From contig JBIOUX010000091.1 in assembly GCA_044867425.1 (NCBI GenBank), forward strand, positions 40,034 to 104,033: DNA of 64,000 bases, written 5' to 3'. Positions 17,111 through 27,843 of the stretch are shown here, piece by piece (the first letter of the stretch is position 1; the number at the start of each line of letters is the position of its first letter). The stretch comes from CAWBJP01 sp044867425. Lineage in GTDB: Bacteria > Actinomycetota > Acidimicrobiia > IMCC26256 > BP-133. The notes under the pieces were generated by a model. That model was not told where the DNA came from. It ran no database searches and saw nothing but the letters and a program-made list of their open reading frames with translations. The translations under genes were made by a program, and so were the position numbers.

Positions 17111-19414
17111 ATGGGCAACCACCGAATCCTCCGCCTGGTCGCGTTCACCGCCCTGCTGACGGCGACGGTGACGGTCCCGATCATCCACTCGGCGGGTGCC
17201 GCCACCCAGACCGTGGGGGCCGAGGCCGATGCCAAGGTGGTGCAGGGCAGCCCGACCACCAACTTCGCCACGTCCTCCCTGGATGTGGCCCGCACGCCGC
17301 TGATCGAGAGCTATGTCCGCTTCACGGTGTCCGACCTCACCGGCACCGTCCAGCAGGCCAAGCTGCGCCTCTTCGCCTTCAATGGCGCCAACAAGGGGCC
17401 CAGCGTCTACCGATCCGACCCGGTGTGGTCTGAAACCGGCATCAACTGGAACAACCGGCCGGCCCGTACCAGCGCCAGGTTGGCCAACGGCGGCCGCGTG
17501 GTCGCCAATTCCTGGGTGGACTTCGACGTCACCGCCGTGGTGACCGGCAAGGGGACCTACAGCTTCAACATCGCCACCGACGGCAAGGACGACGTGCAGT
17601 TCAACTCCAAGGAGGCGGCGACCAACAAGCCACAGCTGTTCCTCACCCTCTCCGAACCCGACCTGACCCCGCCCAACACCGTGATCAACTCTGGGCCGTC
17701 CGGGACCGTGCGGGCCGACTCGGTCAGCTTCACCTTCTCGGCCAGCGAGGCCGGCTCCAGCTTCGAGTGCAGCCTCGACGGCGCCGCCTTCGTCGTGTGC
17801 TCCTCGCCCAAGACCTATCCGGCGCTCGGCAACGGACTCCACACCTTTGAAGTGAGGGCCGTCGACCCGTCTGGCAACGTCGATCCCGAACCCGCCGCCC
17901 GGGCCTTCACCGTCGATCCCAATGCCCCCGGTGATCCCGTGCTGGTCGGCGCCGGCGATATCGCCAGCTGCGCCTCGACCGGCGACGAGGCCACCGCCGC
18001 CCTGCTCGACAGCATCGACGGCACCGTCTTCACGGTCGGCGACAACGTCTACGACAGCGGGACGGCCGCCGAGTTCACCAACTGCTACGGCCCCAGTTGG
18101 GGCCGCCACAAGTTCCGGACCCGTCCCGTCGCCGGCAACCACGACTACGCCACGGCCGGGGCGTCGGGCTACTACGGCTACTTCGGAACGGCGGCGGGCG
18201 CGGCGGGCAAGGGTTACTACAGCTACAACCTGGGTGCCTGGCACGTGGTCGTGCTCAACAGCAACTGCAACGCCGTGGGGGGGTGCGGCGCCGGTTCTCC
18301 CCAGGATCAGTGGCTCCGGGCCGACCTGGCCGCCTCCAACGCCGCCTGCACCGTCGCCATCTGGCACCACCCGCTGTTCAGTTCGGGAGGCGTCCACGGC
18401 AGCGACCCCGCCACCCTGAACTTCTGGCAGGCGCTTTACGAGTCCGGGGCCGACCTGGTCATCGCCGGGCACGACCATCTCTACGAGCGCTTCGCCCCCC
18501 AGACGTCGACCGGTGCCCTCGACGTGGACTTCGGCCTCCGCGAGTTCGTCGCCGGCATGGGAGGCAGGAGCCACTACGGGGTCGGCACCGTGCGGCCCAA
18601 CAGCGAGGTCCGCAACGCCGACACGTACGGGGTCCTCAAGCTCGACCTGCACGTCAACGGCTACGACTGGGAGTTCGTCCCCGAGGCGGGCAAGACGTTC
18701 ACCGATTCGGGCACCGCCTCCTGTCACGGGGCGCCGGACGTCTCGCCCCCGCCGCCCCCGCCGCCGCCCCCCGGGTCGGGACCGGTGACGTTCCGGGCCG
18801 CCTCCTCCGACGGGTCGAACGACTCGCGGTCGAGCATCACCATCGCCAAGCCGGCCGGCACCCAGGCCGGAGACGTGATGGTGGCCTCCGTCGTCCTCAA
18901 CGACGACGACCCCTCGATCTCGGCGCCGGCGGGATGGACGCTCGTCCGCCAGGACGCCGTCCTGAACGCCGTCCTCCAGGCGGTCTTCGTCCGGGTGGCC
19001 GGGGCCTCGGAGCCGGCCTCGTACACGTGGAGCATCCCCGACTTCCGCCGGATCACCGGGGGCATCAGCACCTACTCGGGGGTCGACACCGCCCACCCCG
19101 TCGATGCCCACAACGGCGCCACCGATGCGGTGGGAAGCACCAGCATCGTGGCTCCCTCGATCACGACCACCACCGCCGGGGCCATGATCCTCCACCTGGC
19201 GGCCATCAATGCCGAGGGGACCATCGCCCCGCCGGGCGGGAGCACCGAACGCTGGGAGAACCACGCCTTCCGGGTCGACTCGACACGGGATGCGCTGGCC
19301 GCCTCAGCGGACATGGTCCAGGCCGACGCCGGCGCCACCGGGAGCCGGACGGCCACCGCCTCGCAGTCGGGGAGGAACATCGGCGTGCTGCTGGCTCTGA
19401 GGCCGGCGCCCTGA
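17111..19414 (+). CDS. Secreted DNRLRE / metallophosphatase protein
   Basis: The product is 767 aa. A signal peptide precedes an N-terminal DNRLRE domain paralogous to that of the upstream gene (ADAKVVQGSPTTNF, TGINWNNRP), then an Ig-like module (FECSLDGAAFVVCSSP). The calcineurin-like phosphatase core follows with all metal motifs: GAGDIASC, GDNVYD, GNHDYA, WHHPLF and GHDHLYE. After a proline-rich linker there is a C-terminal beta domain (AGDVMVASVVLN, APAGWTLV). It is likely an extracellular phosphomonoesterase or phosphodiesterase; the substrate is unknown. It lies 112 bp after the first DNRLRE gene. Confidence 0.8.
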   Translation: MGNHRILRLVAFTALLTATVTVPIIHSAGAATQTVGAEADAKVVQGSPTTNFATSSLDVARTPLIESYVRFTVSDLTGTVQQAKLRLFAFNGANKGPSVYRSDPVWSETGINWNNRPARTSARLANGGRVVANSWVDFDVTAVVTGKGTYSFNIATDGKDDVQFNSKEAATNKPQLFLTLSEPDLTPPNTVINSGPSGTVRADSVSFTFSASEAGSSFECSLDGAAFVVCSSPKTYPALGNGLHTFEVRAVDPSGNVDPEPAARAFTVDPNAPGDPVLVGAGDIASCASTGDEATAALLDSIDGTVFTVGDNVYDSGTAAEFTNCYGPSWGRHKFRTRPVAGNHDYATAGASGYYGYFGTAAGAAGKGYYSYNLGAWHVVVLNSNCNAVGGCGAGSPQDQWLRADLAASNAACTVAIWHHPLFSSGGVHGSDPATLNFWQALYESGADLVIAGHDHLYERFAPQTSTGALDVDFGLREFVAGMGGRSHYGVGTVRPNSEVRNADTYGVLKLDLHVNGYDWEFVPEAGKTFTDSGTASCHGAPDVSPPPPPPPPPGSGPVTFRAASSDGSNDSRSSITIAKPAGTQAGDVMVASVVLNDDDPSISAPAGWTLVRQDAVLNAVLQAVFVRVAGASEPASYTWSIPDFRRITGGISTYSGVDTAHPVDAHNGATDAVGSTSIVAPSITTTTAGAMILHLAAINAEGTIAPPGGSTERWENHAFRVDSTRDALAASADMVQADAGATGSRTATASQSGRNIGVLLALRPAP

Positions 19415-19434
19415 CGCACCCTGAGCCTTCCGAT

Positions 19435-19472
19435 TTGATGCGATAAGTCGCTACAGCGACTTGTTGCATCAA
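19435..19472. promoter_or_regulatory. Long palindrome upstream of the Fur-family gene (putative operator)
   Basis: TTGATGCGATAAGTCGCT is followed after two bases by an imperfect inverted copy (two mismatches) ending GTTGCATCAA. It sits 17 bp before the Fur-family start, and its local AT content is higher than the flanks. Position and symmetry suggest autoregulation by a dimeric metalloregulator. A terminator role for the preceding gene is possible, but no U-tract follows. Confidence 0.55.
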
Positions 19473-19489
19473 GGCACTACCCTGGGGTC

Positions 19490-19927
19490 GTGGCCACAGC
19501 CGGGCCCGACCCCCGGGTAGAGGAGATCCTGGAGCGGTTCACTGCCGCCGGCGGCCGCCGGACGGCCAGCCGCCAGGCCATCGTCGAGGCGGTGGTGGAA
19601 GCCAGGGGGCACCTGACCGCCGAGCAGATCGCCGACACGGTCCAGGCCCGGTTCCCCTCGGTGAACCTGTCCACCGTGTACCGGACGCTGGAGGCCCTGG
19701 AGGAGCTGCGGGTGGTGGACCACGTCCACCTGGGCCACGGCCGGGCCGTCTACCACCTCACCGACCAGACCCACCAGCACCTGTTCTGCGAGCACTGCGA
19801 GCGGGTCGAGGAGGTCCCGGTGACCAAGCTCCGGCCCCTGTTCGGGATGCTCGAGCGCCAGTACGGCTTCGAGCTCGACCGCCGCCACTTCGCCATCGTC
19901 GGCCGCTGCCGCTCCTGCCGGCCCTGA
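19490..19927 (+). CDS. Fur-family metalloregulator (FurB/Zur-like)
   Basis: The product is 145 aa. GTG start. It has the winged-helix pattern ASRQAIVEAVVEARGHLTAEQIA and STVYRTLEALEELRVV, a histidine-rich sensing segment (THQHLFCEHC) and two CxxC structural-zinc motifs (CEHC and the C-terminal CRSC). FurB/Zur proteins repress zinc-uptake genes; Fur or Nur function cannot be excluded from sequence alone. The palindrome at 19435-19472 is the likely own operator. Confidence 0.83.
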   Translation: MATAGPDPRVEEILERFTAAGGRRTASRQAIVEAVVEARGHLTAEQIADTVQARFPSVNLSTVYRTLEALEELRVVDHVHLGHGRAVYHLTDQTHQHLFCEHCERVEEVPVTKLRPLFGMLERQYGFELDRRHFAIVGRCRSCRP

Positions 19928-19946
19928 CCCGCCTCCGAATCCAGCC

Positions 19947-20738
19947 TCAGGGGCGCCGGCCCCAGGCGCCGACCATGGCCACGGGCGGGAACCAGCGGTC
20001 ACGGTCGTCGAGCTCGGCGATGGTGGCCTCGATCACGGCGCGCTCGGCGGCGCCGAACGCCACCTTCTCCTGGGCCTGTTCCAGGGTGATCTGCATGAAC
20101 CGGGCCGGGGGCGAACCGCCCGGGTAGAGGTAGGCGTCGATCTGGCAGCCGACGTCGATGAAGCCTTCCGCCCGCAGCAGGAAGGGCAGTCGCCGGGCGA
20201 AGCGGCCGTCGAGCCCGGCCGGAGCCAGGGCGGGCAACACGATGTCCCACACGGTGGCGTAGGCGCCGGTGGCCAGCTCGTTGAGGAGGTAGATGTCGAC
20301 CTCCTCGAGCAGGAGCCACCCGCCGGGCCGCACCGCGCCGGCCACCACCTTGAGCAGCTGCTCGCGCTGGTGGAGGTGCATGAGCAGGTCCCGCATGTGG
20401 ACGACGTCGAATTCGCCGTCGGGGAGGCCGTCGACCAGGACGTCCCGGCGGACGACCTCCAGGTTGGGGGCGTCGATCTCGTCGAGGAACCGGGTGTCGA
20501 GGTCGACCGACACCACCCGGCCGGCGGGCCCGACCCGCTCGCACAGGAGCCTGGTGATCGACCCGGCGCCCCCGGCCACCTCCAGGCAGGACCAACCGGG
20601 CTCGATCCCCACCTCGTCCAGATTCCGGATGGTCCCCCGGTCATAGGTCTGCTCCAGCAGCCCCAGTCGCCGGCGGGCCTCGGCCATGGCGTTGTCCCAC
20701 ACGTACCCTGGGGCCAGGTTGGTCGCGTCGCTCGTCAT
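19947..20738 (-). CDS. SAM-dependent class I methyltransferase
   Basis: The product is 263 aa from ATG at 20738. It has the SAM motif I CLEVAGGAGSITRLLCERVG, an acidic motif II (VVSVDLDTRFLDEI), FDVVHMRDLLMHLHQRE as motif IV and VRPGGWLLLEEVD as motif V/VI. Relatives methylate small molecules or quinones; no substrate can be assigned. It converges with the Fur gene, with stops 19 bp apart. Confidence 0.78.
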   Translation of the reverse strand: MTSDATNLAPGYVWDNAMAEARRRLGLLEQTYDRGTIRNLDEVGIEPGWSCLEVAGGAGSITRLLCERVGPAGRVVSVDLDTRFLDEIDAPNLEVVRRDVLVDGLPDGEFDVVHMRDLLMHLHQREQLLKVVAGAVRPGGWLLLEEVDIYLLNELATGAYATVWDIVLPALAPAGLDGRFARRLPFLLRAEGFIDVGCQIDAYLYPGGSPPARFMQITLEQAQEKVAFGAAERAVIEATIAELDDRDRWFPPVAMVGAWGRRP

Positions 20739-20883
20739 GCCGCGCAGGTTATTGCGGCCGGTGCCCGCCACGCCTGCTCACCCCGACCTCGAGGACTAGT
20801 CCACGTCGGGCGGGAAACGGCCTTGCTGCGCTATGGAAACGGCGGGTTCCGGACCTGACACTGGTGATGACCCGAGGAGAGGT

Positions 20884-22293
20884 GTGAGCCCGAGACCGGC
20901 TGAGACGCACCCGAGGGCGGTATCGGGCGCGCTCCCAGCCGCCGATCTCCTTGCCGCGCTCGCCGGGGCCGAGGCGCGCATCGTCACCCTCGAGGCGTTG
21001 TTGCGGGAGCAGGCCACGCGCGACCCCTTGACCGGCCTCCCCAACCAGGTGCAGTTCGGCGCGCAGCTCACCGAGGCCCTGGCGCGGGCGGAGCGCGCCG
21101 ACGGGATGGTGGCGGTGGCCTTCATGGACCTGGACCGCTTCCGCACGGTCAACGACGTCCTCGGCCACGCCTCGGGGGACAAGCTGCTCCAACAGGTCGG
21201 CGGCCGACTGGCCGACCGCCTGGGCCGCGACAACGTGTTTCGCATGGCGGGGGACGAGTTCGTCCTGCTCCGCGAGGGGGTCGAGCGGGAGGAGGACCAC
21301 AGCGGGGACTTCGAGGCGGTCCAGCGAGCCCTCCAGCGCCCCTTCATGTGCGACGGCCATGAGCTGTTCGTGACGGCCAGCATCGGCATCGCCCTGTACC
21401 CCTATGACGGCGAGGACGTCGGGACGCTGGTCAAGAACGCCGACTGCGCCATGTTCCGGGCCAAGGAACGGGGCGGCGACACGGTGGAGTGCTACTCCCG
21501 GGGGCTCTTCGAAGAGGCCCGGCGCCGCCTGTCGCTGGAGCGGAGCCTGCGCCGGGCCCTCGACGGCGACGAGATCGTGCTCGAGTACCAGCCCCAGCTC
21601 GACCTTGCCACCGGGGCGATCGTCGGTTTCGAAGCCCTCGCCCGCTGGTGCCATCCCGACCTCGGCCTGCTGGCACCGGATTCCTTCATGCCGCTGGCCG
21701 AGGAGACCGGGCTGGTGATCCCCATGGGCGAGCGGATCCTGGAGATGGCGTGCGCCCAGGCCGGGGTGTGGACGGCCTTGGCGCCCGACGTGCGGGTGTG
21801 GGTCAACCTGTCGGCCCGCCAGTTCCACCAGGGGGATCTGCCGGCGCGCGTGCCCCGCACCCTGGACCGGGCCGGCCTCGACCCGGCGCAGCTGGGGGTG
21901 GAGATCACCGAGAGCTTCGCCATGCGCCACCCGGCGGAGGCGGCCGCCGTCCTCGACCGCCTGGCTGCCATCGGCGTCCGGTCGGCCCTCGACGATTTCG
22001 GCACGGGTTACTCGTCGCTGGCCTACCTGAGCCGCTTCTCCATCGACGTGCTCAAGCTGGATCGCTCCTTCGTCCAGAGCGCCCCTTCGGACCGCAACGA
22101 CGCCGCCATCGCCCGGGCCGTCATCTCCCTGGCCCGCGGGCTGGGGATCACCGTCGTGGCCGAGGGGGTGGAAACCGAAGAGCAGCGGGCGTTCCTGGTG
22201 GCGGAGGGCTGCGACCAGGCCCAGGGCTTCCTCCTGGGCCGCCCGATGCCCCCGGAGGCGGTGGTCCGGCTCCTGACGCGTTTCGGACGCTGA
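20884..22293 (+). CDS. Cytoplasmic GGDEF-EAL c-di-GMP turnover protein
   Basis: The product is 469 aa from GTG at 20884, chosen because GAGGAGAGGT precedes it; an upstream in-frame ATG at 20833 has no visible RBS. It has no sensor domain or membrane segment. The GGDEF site reads AGDEF and there is no RxxD inhibitory site. The EAL domain is intact (GFEALARW, VNLSARQF, ALDDFGTGYSSL, VLKLDRSFV, VVAEGVETE). Most likely it is a phosphodiesterase, possibly with residual cyclase activity or GTP-activated by the AGDEF domain. Confidence 0.85.
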   Translation: MSPRPAETHPRAVSGALPAADLLAALAGAEARIVTLEALLREQATRDPLTGLPNQVQFGAQLTEALARAERADGMVAVAFMDLDRFRTVNDVLGHASGDKLLQQVGGRLADRLGRDNVFRMAGDEFVLLREGVEREEDHSGDFEAVQRALQRPFMCDGHELFVTASIGIALYPYDGEDVGTLVKNADCAMFRAKERGGDTVECYSRGLFEEARRRLSLERSLRRALDGDEIVLEYQPQLDLATGAIVGFEALARWCHPDLGLLAPDSFMPLAEETGLVIPMGERILEMACAQAGVWTALAPDVRVWVNLSARQFHQGDLPARVPRTLDRAGLDPAQLGVEITESFAMRHPAEAAAVLDRLAAIGVRSALDDFGTGYSSLAYLSRFSIDVLKLDRSFVQSAPSDRNDAAIARAVISLARGLGITVVAEGVETEEQRAFLVAEGCDQAQGFLLGRPMPPEAVVRLLTRFGR

Positions 22294-22324
22294 GGCGGAA
22301 ATCGGCCGTTCGGGGGACACGAAT

Positions 22325-22339
22325 GGGCCGTTCGGCCCT
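22325..22339. promoter_or_regulatory. DosR-like box (GGGCCGTTCGGCCCT)
   Basis: A nearly perfect palindrome matching the island box, lying ~60 bp before the small ORF at 22400. It is the only strong copy I found left of 36 kb, so it may be coincidental in GC-rich sequence. Confidence 0.35.
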
Positions 22340-22399
22340 CATCGCAAGCGGCCCGGAGACAGCAACATGGGGCTGCGAATCAGAGGGGGGTGTCGGGTG

Positions 22400-22591
22400 G
22401 TGAAGCGTCGCAAACAGGCGGGCGTGTCCGCGACGGGCGAAGGCCCCGTCGCCGCCCGCCGGCGCCCGCGGTTCCTCGCTCTCTCCCCGCGGGACCGCGC
22501 CACCACCACCCCCGACTCGACGCTGGACGAGCTCTTTTCGCGGATCAGCTGGGACGAGGAGCTGGACGCGATCCGGCGCCGGCACTGGTGA
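22400..22591 (+). CDS. Small basic hypothetical protein
   Basis: The product is 63 aa from a GTG preceded by GAGGGGGGTGTC. The N-terminus is basic (KRRKQ) and the C-terminus is acidic and helical (STLDELFSRISWDEELDA). No family is recognised. A GGGCCGTTCGGCCCT box lies ~60 bp upstream. It may be real because the C-terminal composition looks protein-like, but no conservation test was possible. Confidence 0.35.
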   Translation: MKRRKQAGVSATGEGPVAARRRPRFLALSPRDRATTTPDSTLDELFSRISWDEELDAIRRRHW

Positions 22592-22742
22592 GCGCGTCTT
22601 CGACCGGCGCCCGCCCGGTGGCGCGGCTCCGGCGCAGGAGACCGTAACCGGCTCCCGTCGCCGGAATTTCCTGTCCAAGTCGGGCGCCGAGGTCGAGAAT
22701 GTCCTCGACTGCCATGATTGAGCACATGAGTCGAGCGCCCGC

Positions 22743-23447
22743 ATGACCGGTGGGGACCCTTCGGGCGAGGCGCCCCTGCGGGTTCTGGTGGCCGACGACC
22801 ATGGGTTGATGCTCGAGGCCATCCTCAACCGGCTGCAGGCCGACCCCGGTGTCGAGGTGGTCGATGCCTTGTCCGACGGCCACGCTCTGGTCGACGCCTA
22901 CGCCCGTCTCCACGCCGCCGGGGCCGCCCCCGACCTCGTCCTGTGCGACTACGGCATGCCCCGGTTGAACGGGACCCAGGCCACCGAGCGGATCCTGGCG
23001 CTCGATCCCGATGCCAAGGTGCTCATCCTCTCCGCCCACGAAGACGAGTCCGTGGTGGTGGCGGCCATGGCGGCCGGAGCGGTCGGGTACCTCCTCAAGT
23101 CGCTGCCACCGGGGGAGCTGCGGGAGAAGGCGCGCGCCGCGGCCCGGGGCGAGCCCGTCTTCGACGCCAGGGCGGCCAGCGCCATGATCGGCGAGGTGCG
23201 CCGGCAACAGCAGCGGTCGGTGGGCAGGATGGCCGGCCCCGGGACACCGCTTTCGCAACGGGAGATCGAGGTGCTGAGCCTGGTGGCCGAGGGTCTGAGC
23301 AATGCCGAGGTGGGGAAGCAGCTCTACATCTCGGCTCAGACCGTGAAGACCCATCTGGAGCGGATCTTCACCAAGCTGGGGGTGTCGGGTCGGGCGGCGG
23401 CCGTCAAGCGGGGGATCGAGACGGGCGCCATCCACACCTCCGGCTGA
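22743..23447 (+). CDS. NarL/LuxR-family response regulator
   Basis: The product is 234 aa. It has a receiver domain with acidic pocket (VLVADDHG), phospho-acceptor in LVLCDYGMPRLNG, and conserved K in GYLLKSLP. A C-terminal LuxR HTH follows (LSQREIEVLSLVAEGLSNAEV, YISAQTVKTHLERIFTKLGV). It is a transcription factor of a two-component system; no cognate kinase is adjacent, so it is an orphan in this window. It converges with the subtilase gene. Confidence 0.85.
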   Translation: MTGGDPSGEAPLRVLVADDHGLMLEAILNRLQADPGVEVVDALSDGHALVDAYARLHAAGAAPDLVLCDYGMPRLNGTQATERILALDPDAKVLILSAHEDESVVVAAMAAGAVGYLLKSLPPGELREKARAAARGEPVFDARAASAMIGEVRRQQQRSVGRMAGPGTPLSQREIEVLSLVAEGLSNAEVGKQLYISAQTVKTHLERIFTKLGVSGRAAAVKRGIETGAIHTSG

Positions 23448-23489
23448 CGGGCGCCGGGGGGTCCGGGGGGTGACCCCCAGGCACCGGGA

Positions 23490-25505
<2,016 letters not shown>

Positions 25506-25524
25506 GCGCAGACTCGCCTTCTTG

Positions 25525-25602
25525 TCGTCTTCGGTAGCCCGGCTGCCTGCGGGAGGCCCGTGGCTTTGCGACCCCGCCTCGCGACGGGTGTGCCTTTGTC
25601 GG
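25525..25602 (-). ncRNA. GEMM-I cyclic di-GMP riboswitch upstream of the subtilase
   Basis: On the minus strand the leader shows the GEMM-I blocks in order: an AAAGGCACACC segment, a hairpin CCCGTC-GCGA-GGCGGGG with a GNRA tetraloop, the near-invariant TCGCAAAGCCACGGGCC, then GGCAGCCGGGCTACCGA closing the second helix. These are the tetraloop, receptor and ligand-pocket elements of class I c-di-GMP aptamers. It ends about 20 bp before the subtilase ATG, and the likely SD (GAAGGCGAG) lies right after the closing helix, favouring translational control. The rest of 25603-25807 holds no gene; it carries promoters for the divergent genes. Confidence 0.87.
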
Positions 25603-25807
25603 CCGGAAGAAAGCCCGACCAGTTCCGGCGACCCAAAAGGGGCGACCGGTCCTGTGTCGCCCGTCGGCCGGAGCCGGCCGGACGTGAGGGCCAGGGGCCG
25701 AGTTCGGCGCGAATCCCCCGAATGGGGGACACCAATCACCTATCCGGCCGATCGTCCCAGCTCCCCGCCCTTCCGACACCCAGTGACAGAACAAGGAGGA
25801 GCCTCCA

Positions 25808-26683
25808 ATGGACCTGCGCCGCGACCCGCAGTTCACCGAGCTCATCGAGCAGAACCTTTCCCTGGTGCGCCACATCGTCTTCCAGGTGAGCGTCCGTTTC
25901 CCCAGCCACGTCGACCGGACCGAGCTGGCCCGGGCCGGGGTGCTGGGGCTGGTGCAGGCCGCCCGCCGCTACGACGCCGGCAAGGGCGTCCCCTTCCAGC
26001 GCTTCGCCGCCCAGCGCATCCGGGGCGCCATTCTCGACGCCGTCCGCAGCGTGGACTGGGCCCCCCGATCCCTGCGGCGCTCCGCCCGCCAGCTGGAGGT
26101 CACCTCCAATGAGCTGGCCGGTGAGCTGGGCCGGACGCCGACGGCGGCGGAGACCGCCGCCGCTCTGGGGATGACGTCCCGGGAGCTGACCGATCTTCAG
26201 GACCAGCTGGCCCGGTCGTTGGTGCTGACCCTCGACATGGCCGTGACCGACTGCGAGGACGACGACATCACCCTGGCGGACACGGTGGTCGAAGGCTCGG
26301 CCAGTGCCTCCGAGGACCTCGAGCAGCGGGAGATGTGCGCCTATCTGCGGGACGCAGTCGAGCTACTTCCGGAGCGCCACCGCCGCGTGATCCAGGGCTA
26401 CTTCTTCGACGAGACGACCTCCGAGGAGCTGGCCGCCGACCTGGGGGTGAGCGTCTCCCGCATTTCCCAGCTGCGCACCGATGCCTTCGAGATGCTGCGG
26501 GAGGGGATCACGGCCCAGTACGCCGACTCCGCCGAAGCGCCGCGGCCGGCGAGCCAGAAGAACCCGACCCGTGTCGACCAGCGGAAGGCGGCCTACGCCT
26601 CGGCCATCAGCGCCCGGAGGAACTGGAAGTCCCGGCTGGACGCCCCCACCCCCGTGACCGCCTCCGCGCCGCTCGCCGTCTGA
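25808..26683 (+). CDS. WhiG/FliA-type RNA polymerase sigma factor
   Basis: The product is 291 aa, with AAGGAGGAG just upstream of the ATG. Region 2 is visible (NLSLVRHIVFQVSVRFPSHV, then GVPFQRFAAQRIRGAILDAV), region 3 in SLRRSARQLEVTSNELAGEL, and region 4 in LPERHRRVIQGYFFDETTSE with HTH LGVSVSRISQLRTDAFEML. This is the sigma-28 group, which in streptomycetes (WhiG) is held by a c-di-GMP-dependent anti-sigma factor. The ~50-residue basic C-terminal tail is unusual. An FlgN-like gene lies 6 kb away; no flagellar operon is in the window. Confidence 0.86.
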   Translation: MDLRRDPQFTELIEQNLSLVRHIVFQVSVRFPSHVDRTELARAGVLGLVQAARRYDAGKGVPFQRFAAQRIRGAILDAVRSVDWAPRSLRRSARQLEVTSNELAGELGRTPTAAETAAALGMTSRELTDLQDQLARSLVLTLDMAVTDCEDDDITLADTVVEGSASASEDLEQREMCAYLRDAVELLPERHRRVIQGYFFDETTSEELAADLGVSVSRISQLRTDAFEMLREGITAQYADSAEAPRPASQKNPTRVDQRKAAYASAISARRNWKSRLDAPTPVTASAPLAV

Positions 26684-26688
26684 CGCTC

Positions 26689-27669
26689 TCAGGACCGGCG
26701 GTCCACCGCCAGCCGGCTGCTGGCCCCGTTGCCGGCGAAGCGGGCCATCTCGGCGGCGCGCTCCACCAGCTCGAGGTGGTGGCCCGAGCGGCCCGGGAGG
26801 CTGGACGACACGCCCACCCCCAGGATCAACGGGCGGTGGCGGCGGGTCTGACCGGTGCGATCGGTGACGTCGATCCACCCCCGTTTGGCGTCGGGGGGGT
26901 CGTAGAAGGTCGAAACCCGGGCGGTGAAGGAGTCGATGAGCTCCTCGGCCAGACCGGGGACGCTCTGGGGCGGGGTCAGGATGAGGAAGTCGTCCGCCCC
27001 CAGCCGGCCGACCACCGTCCCCGGTCGGGGAGTGGCCAGCCCGACGACCAGGTCGCCGATCCAGCGCAGCACCCGCTCCGTCCGGGCGTAGGAGTAGTAA
27101 CGGCTGAAAGCCCGGAGCCCAGTCACCTCCACGCACATCGCCGCCACCGCCTCGCCCGCCCGCAGGCGCTGGCGCAGATCCTCGTACATCTCGGGGCCGC
27201 CGAGCAGCCTCCCGGTACGTTGGGTCCTGTCCCGCTGGAGGTGGCGCTTGACCCGGTCCACGAGCTCGGTCACCCGTACCGGTTTCACCACGTAGTCGTC
27301 GGCGCCCGCCTCGAAGGCCGCGATCCGATCGGCGACGTCGGTGCGTCCCGTGAGGATGATCAGGGCCGGTCCCCGGCCCAGCTCCGACCGCAGCCGCCGG
27401 CTGACCTCCATGCCGTCGAGATGGGGCATGACGGCGTCGAGGACGGCCGCCGCGGGGGGCTGGCGGCGGGCGCACTCCAGAGCCTCCCGGCCATCGCTGG
27501 CCGACACCACCGTGAACCCGTCGAGCTCGAAGGCGAGGGCGACGAGATGGCGGACCGAGGGGTCGTCGTCGGCGACCAGCACCGTCCCGCCCACCGGCTC
27601 GGCGCCGGCGTCGTCCGGGCGCGCCTCGGCGCGTTCAGACAGAGAGAGACCGGCCGCCCGCGTGCCCAT
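26689..27669 (-). CDS. Response regulator with degenerate GGDEF domain
   Basis: The product is 326 aa. An N-terminal receiver (VLVADDDPSVRHL, acceptor in AAVLDAVMPHLDG, K in DDYVVKPVR) is followed by a GGDEF fold whose signature reads GRLGADDFLIL. The second Gly and the catalytic acidic residue are lost, so it is most likely not a cyclase but a GTP- or c-di-GMP-sensing output. The ATG at 27669 has no good SD. Its stop faces that of the sigma factor gene, five bases away. Confidence 0.78.
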   Translation of the reverse strand: MGTRAAGLSLSERAEARPDDAGAEPVGGTVLVADDDPSVRHLVALAFELDGFTVVSASDGREALECARRQPPAAAVLDAVMPHLDGMEVSRRLRSELGRGPALIILTGRTDVADRIAAFEAGADDYVVKPVRVTELVDRVKRHLQRDRTQRTGRLLGGPEMYEDLRQRLRAGEAVAAMCVEVTGLRAFSRYYSYARTERVLRWIGDLVVGLATPRPGTVVGRLGADDFLILTPPQSVPGLAEELIDSFTARVSTFYDPPDAKRGWIDVTDRTGQTRRHRPLILGVGVSSSLPGRSGHHLELVERAAEMARFAGNGASSRLAVDRRS

Positions 27670-27843
27670 CCACAGGAGTATCCGGCTCCCGCCGCCGGCG
27701 TACGAGGCGCATTTCCACGATGACGCGAACGGGCTAGGCCGACTAGTTCGATTGCTGGCAACAACTTCCTCACATTGTTCCGGCCGCGGCCGATGGAGAT
27801 GCATTCGCCCCCTTTCGGGGAGCGCCGGTCGAGGAGGGTCCTG

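Noticed and set aside
15064..17295. A 743-codon minus frame opposite the BNR protein
   Set aside because: Antisense shadow: no RBS or family features, and the sense strand has clear domains.
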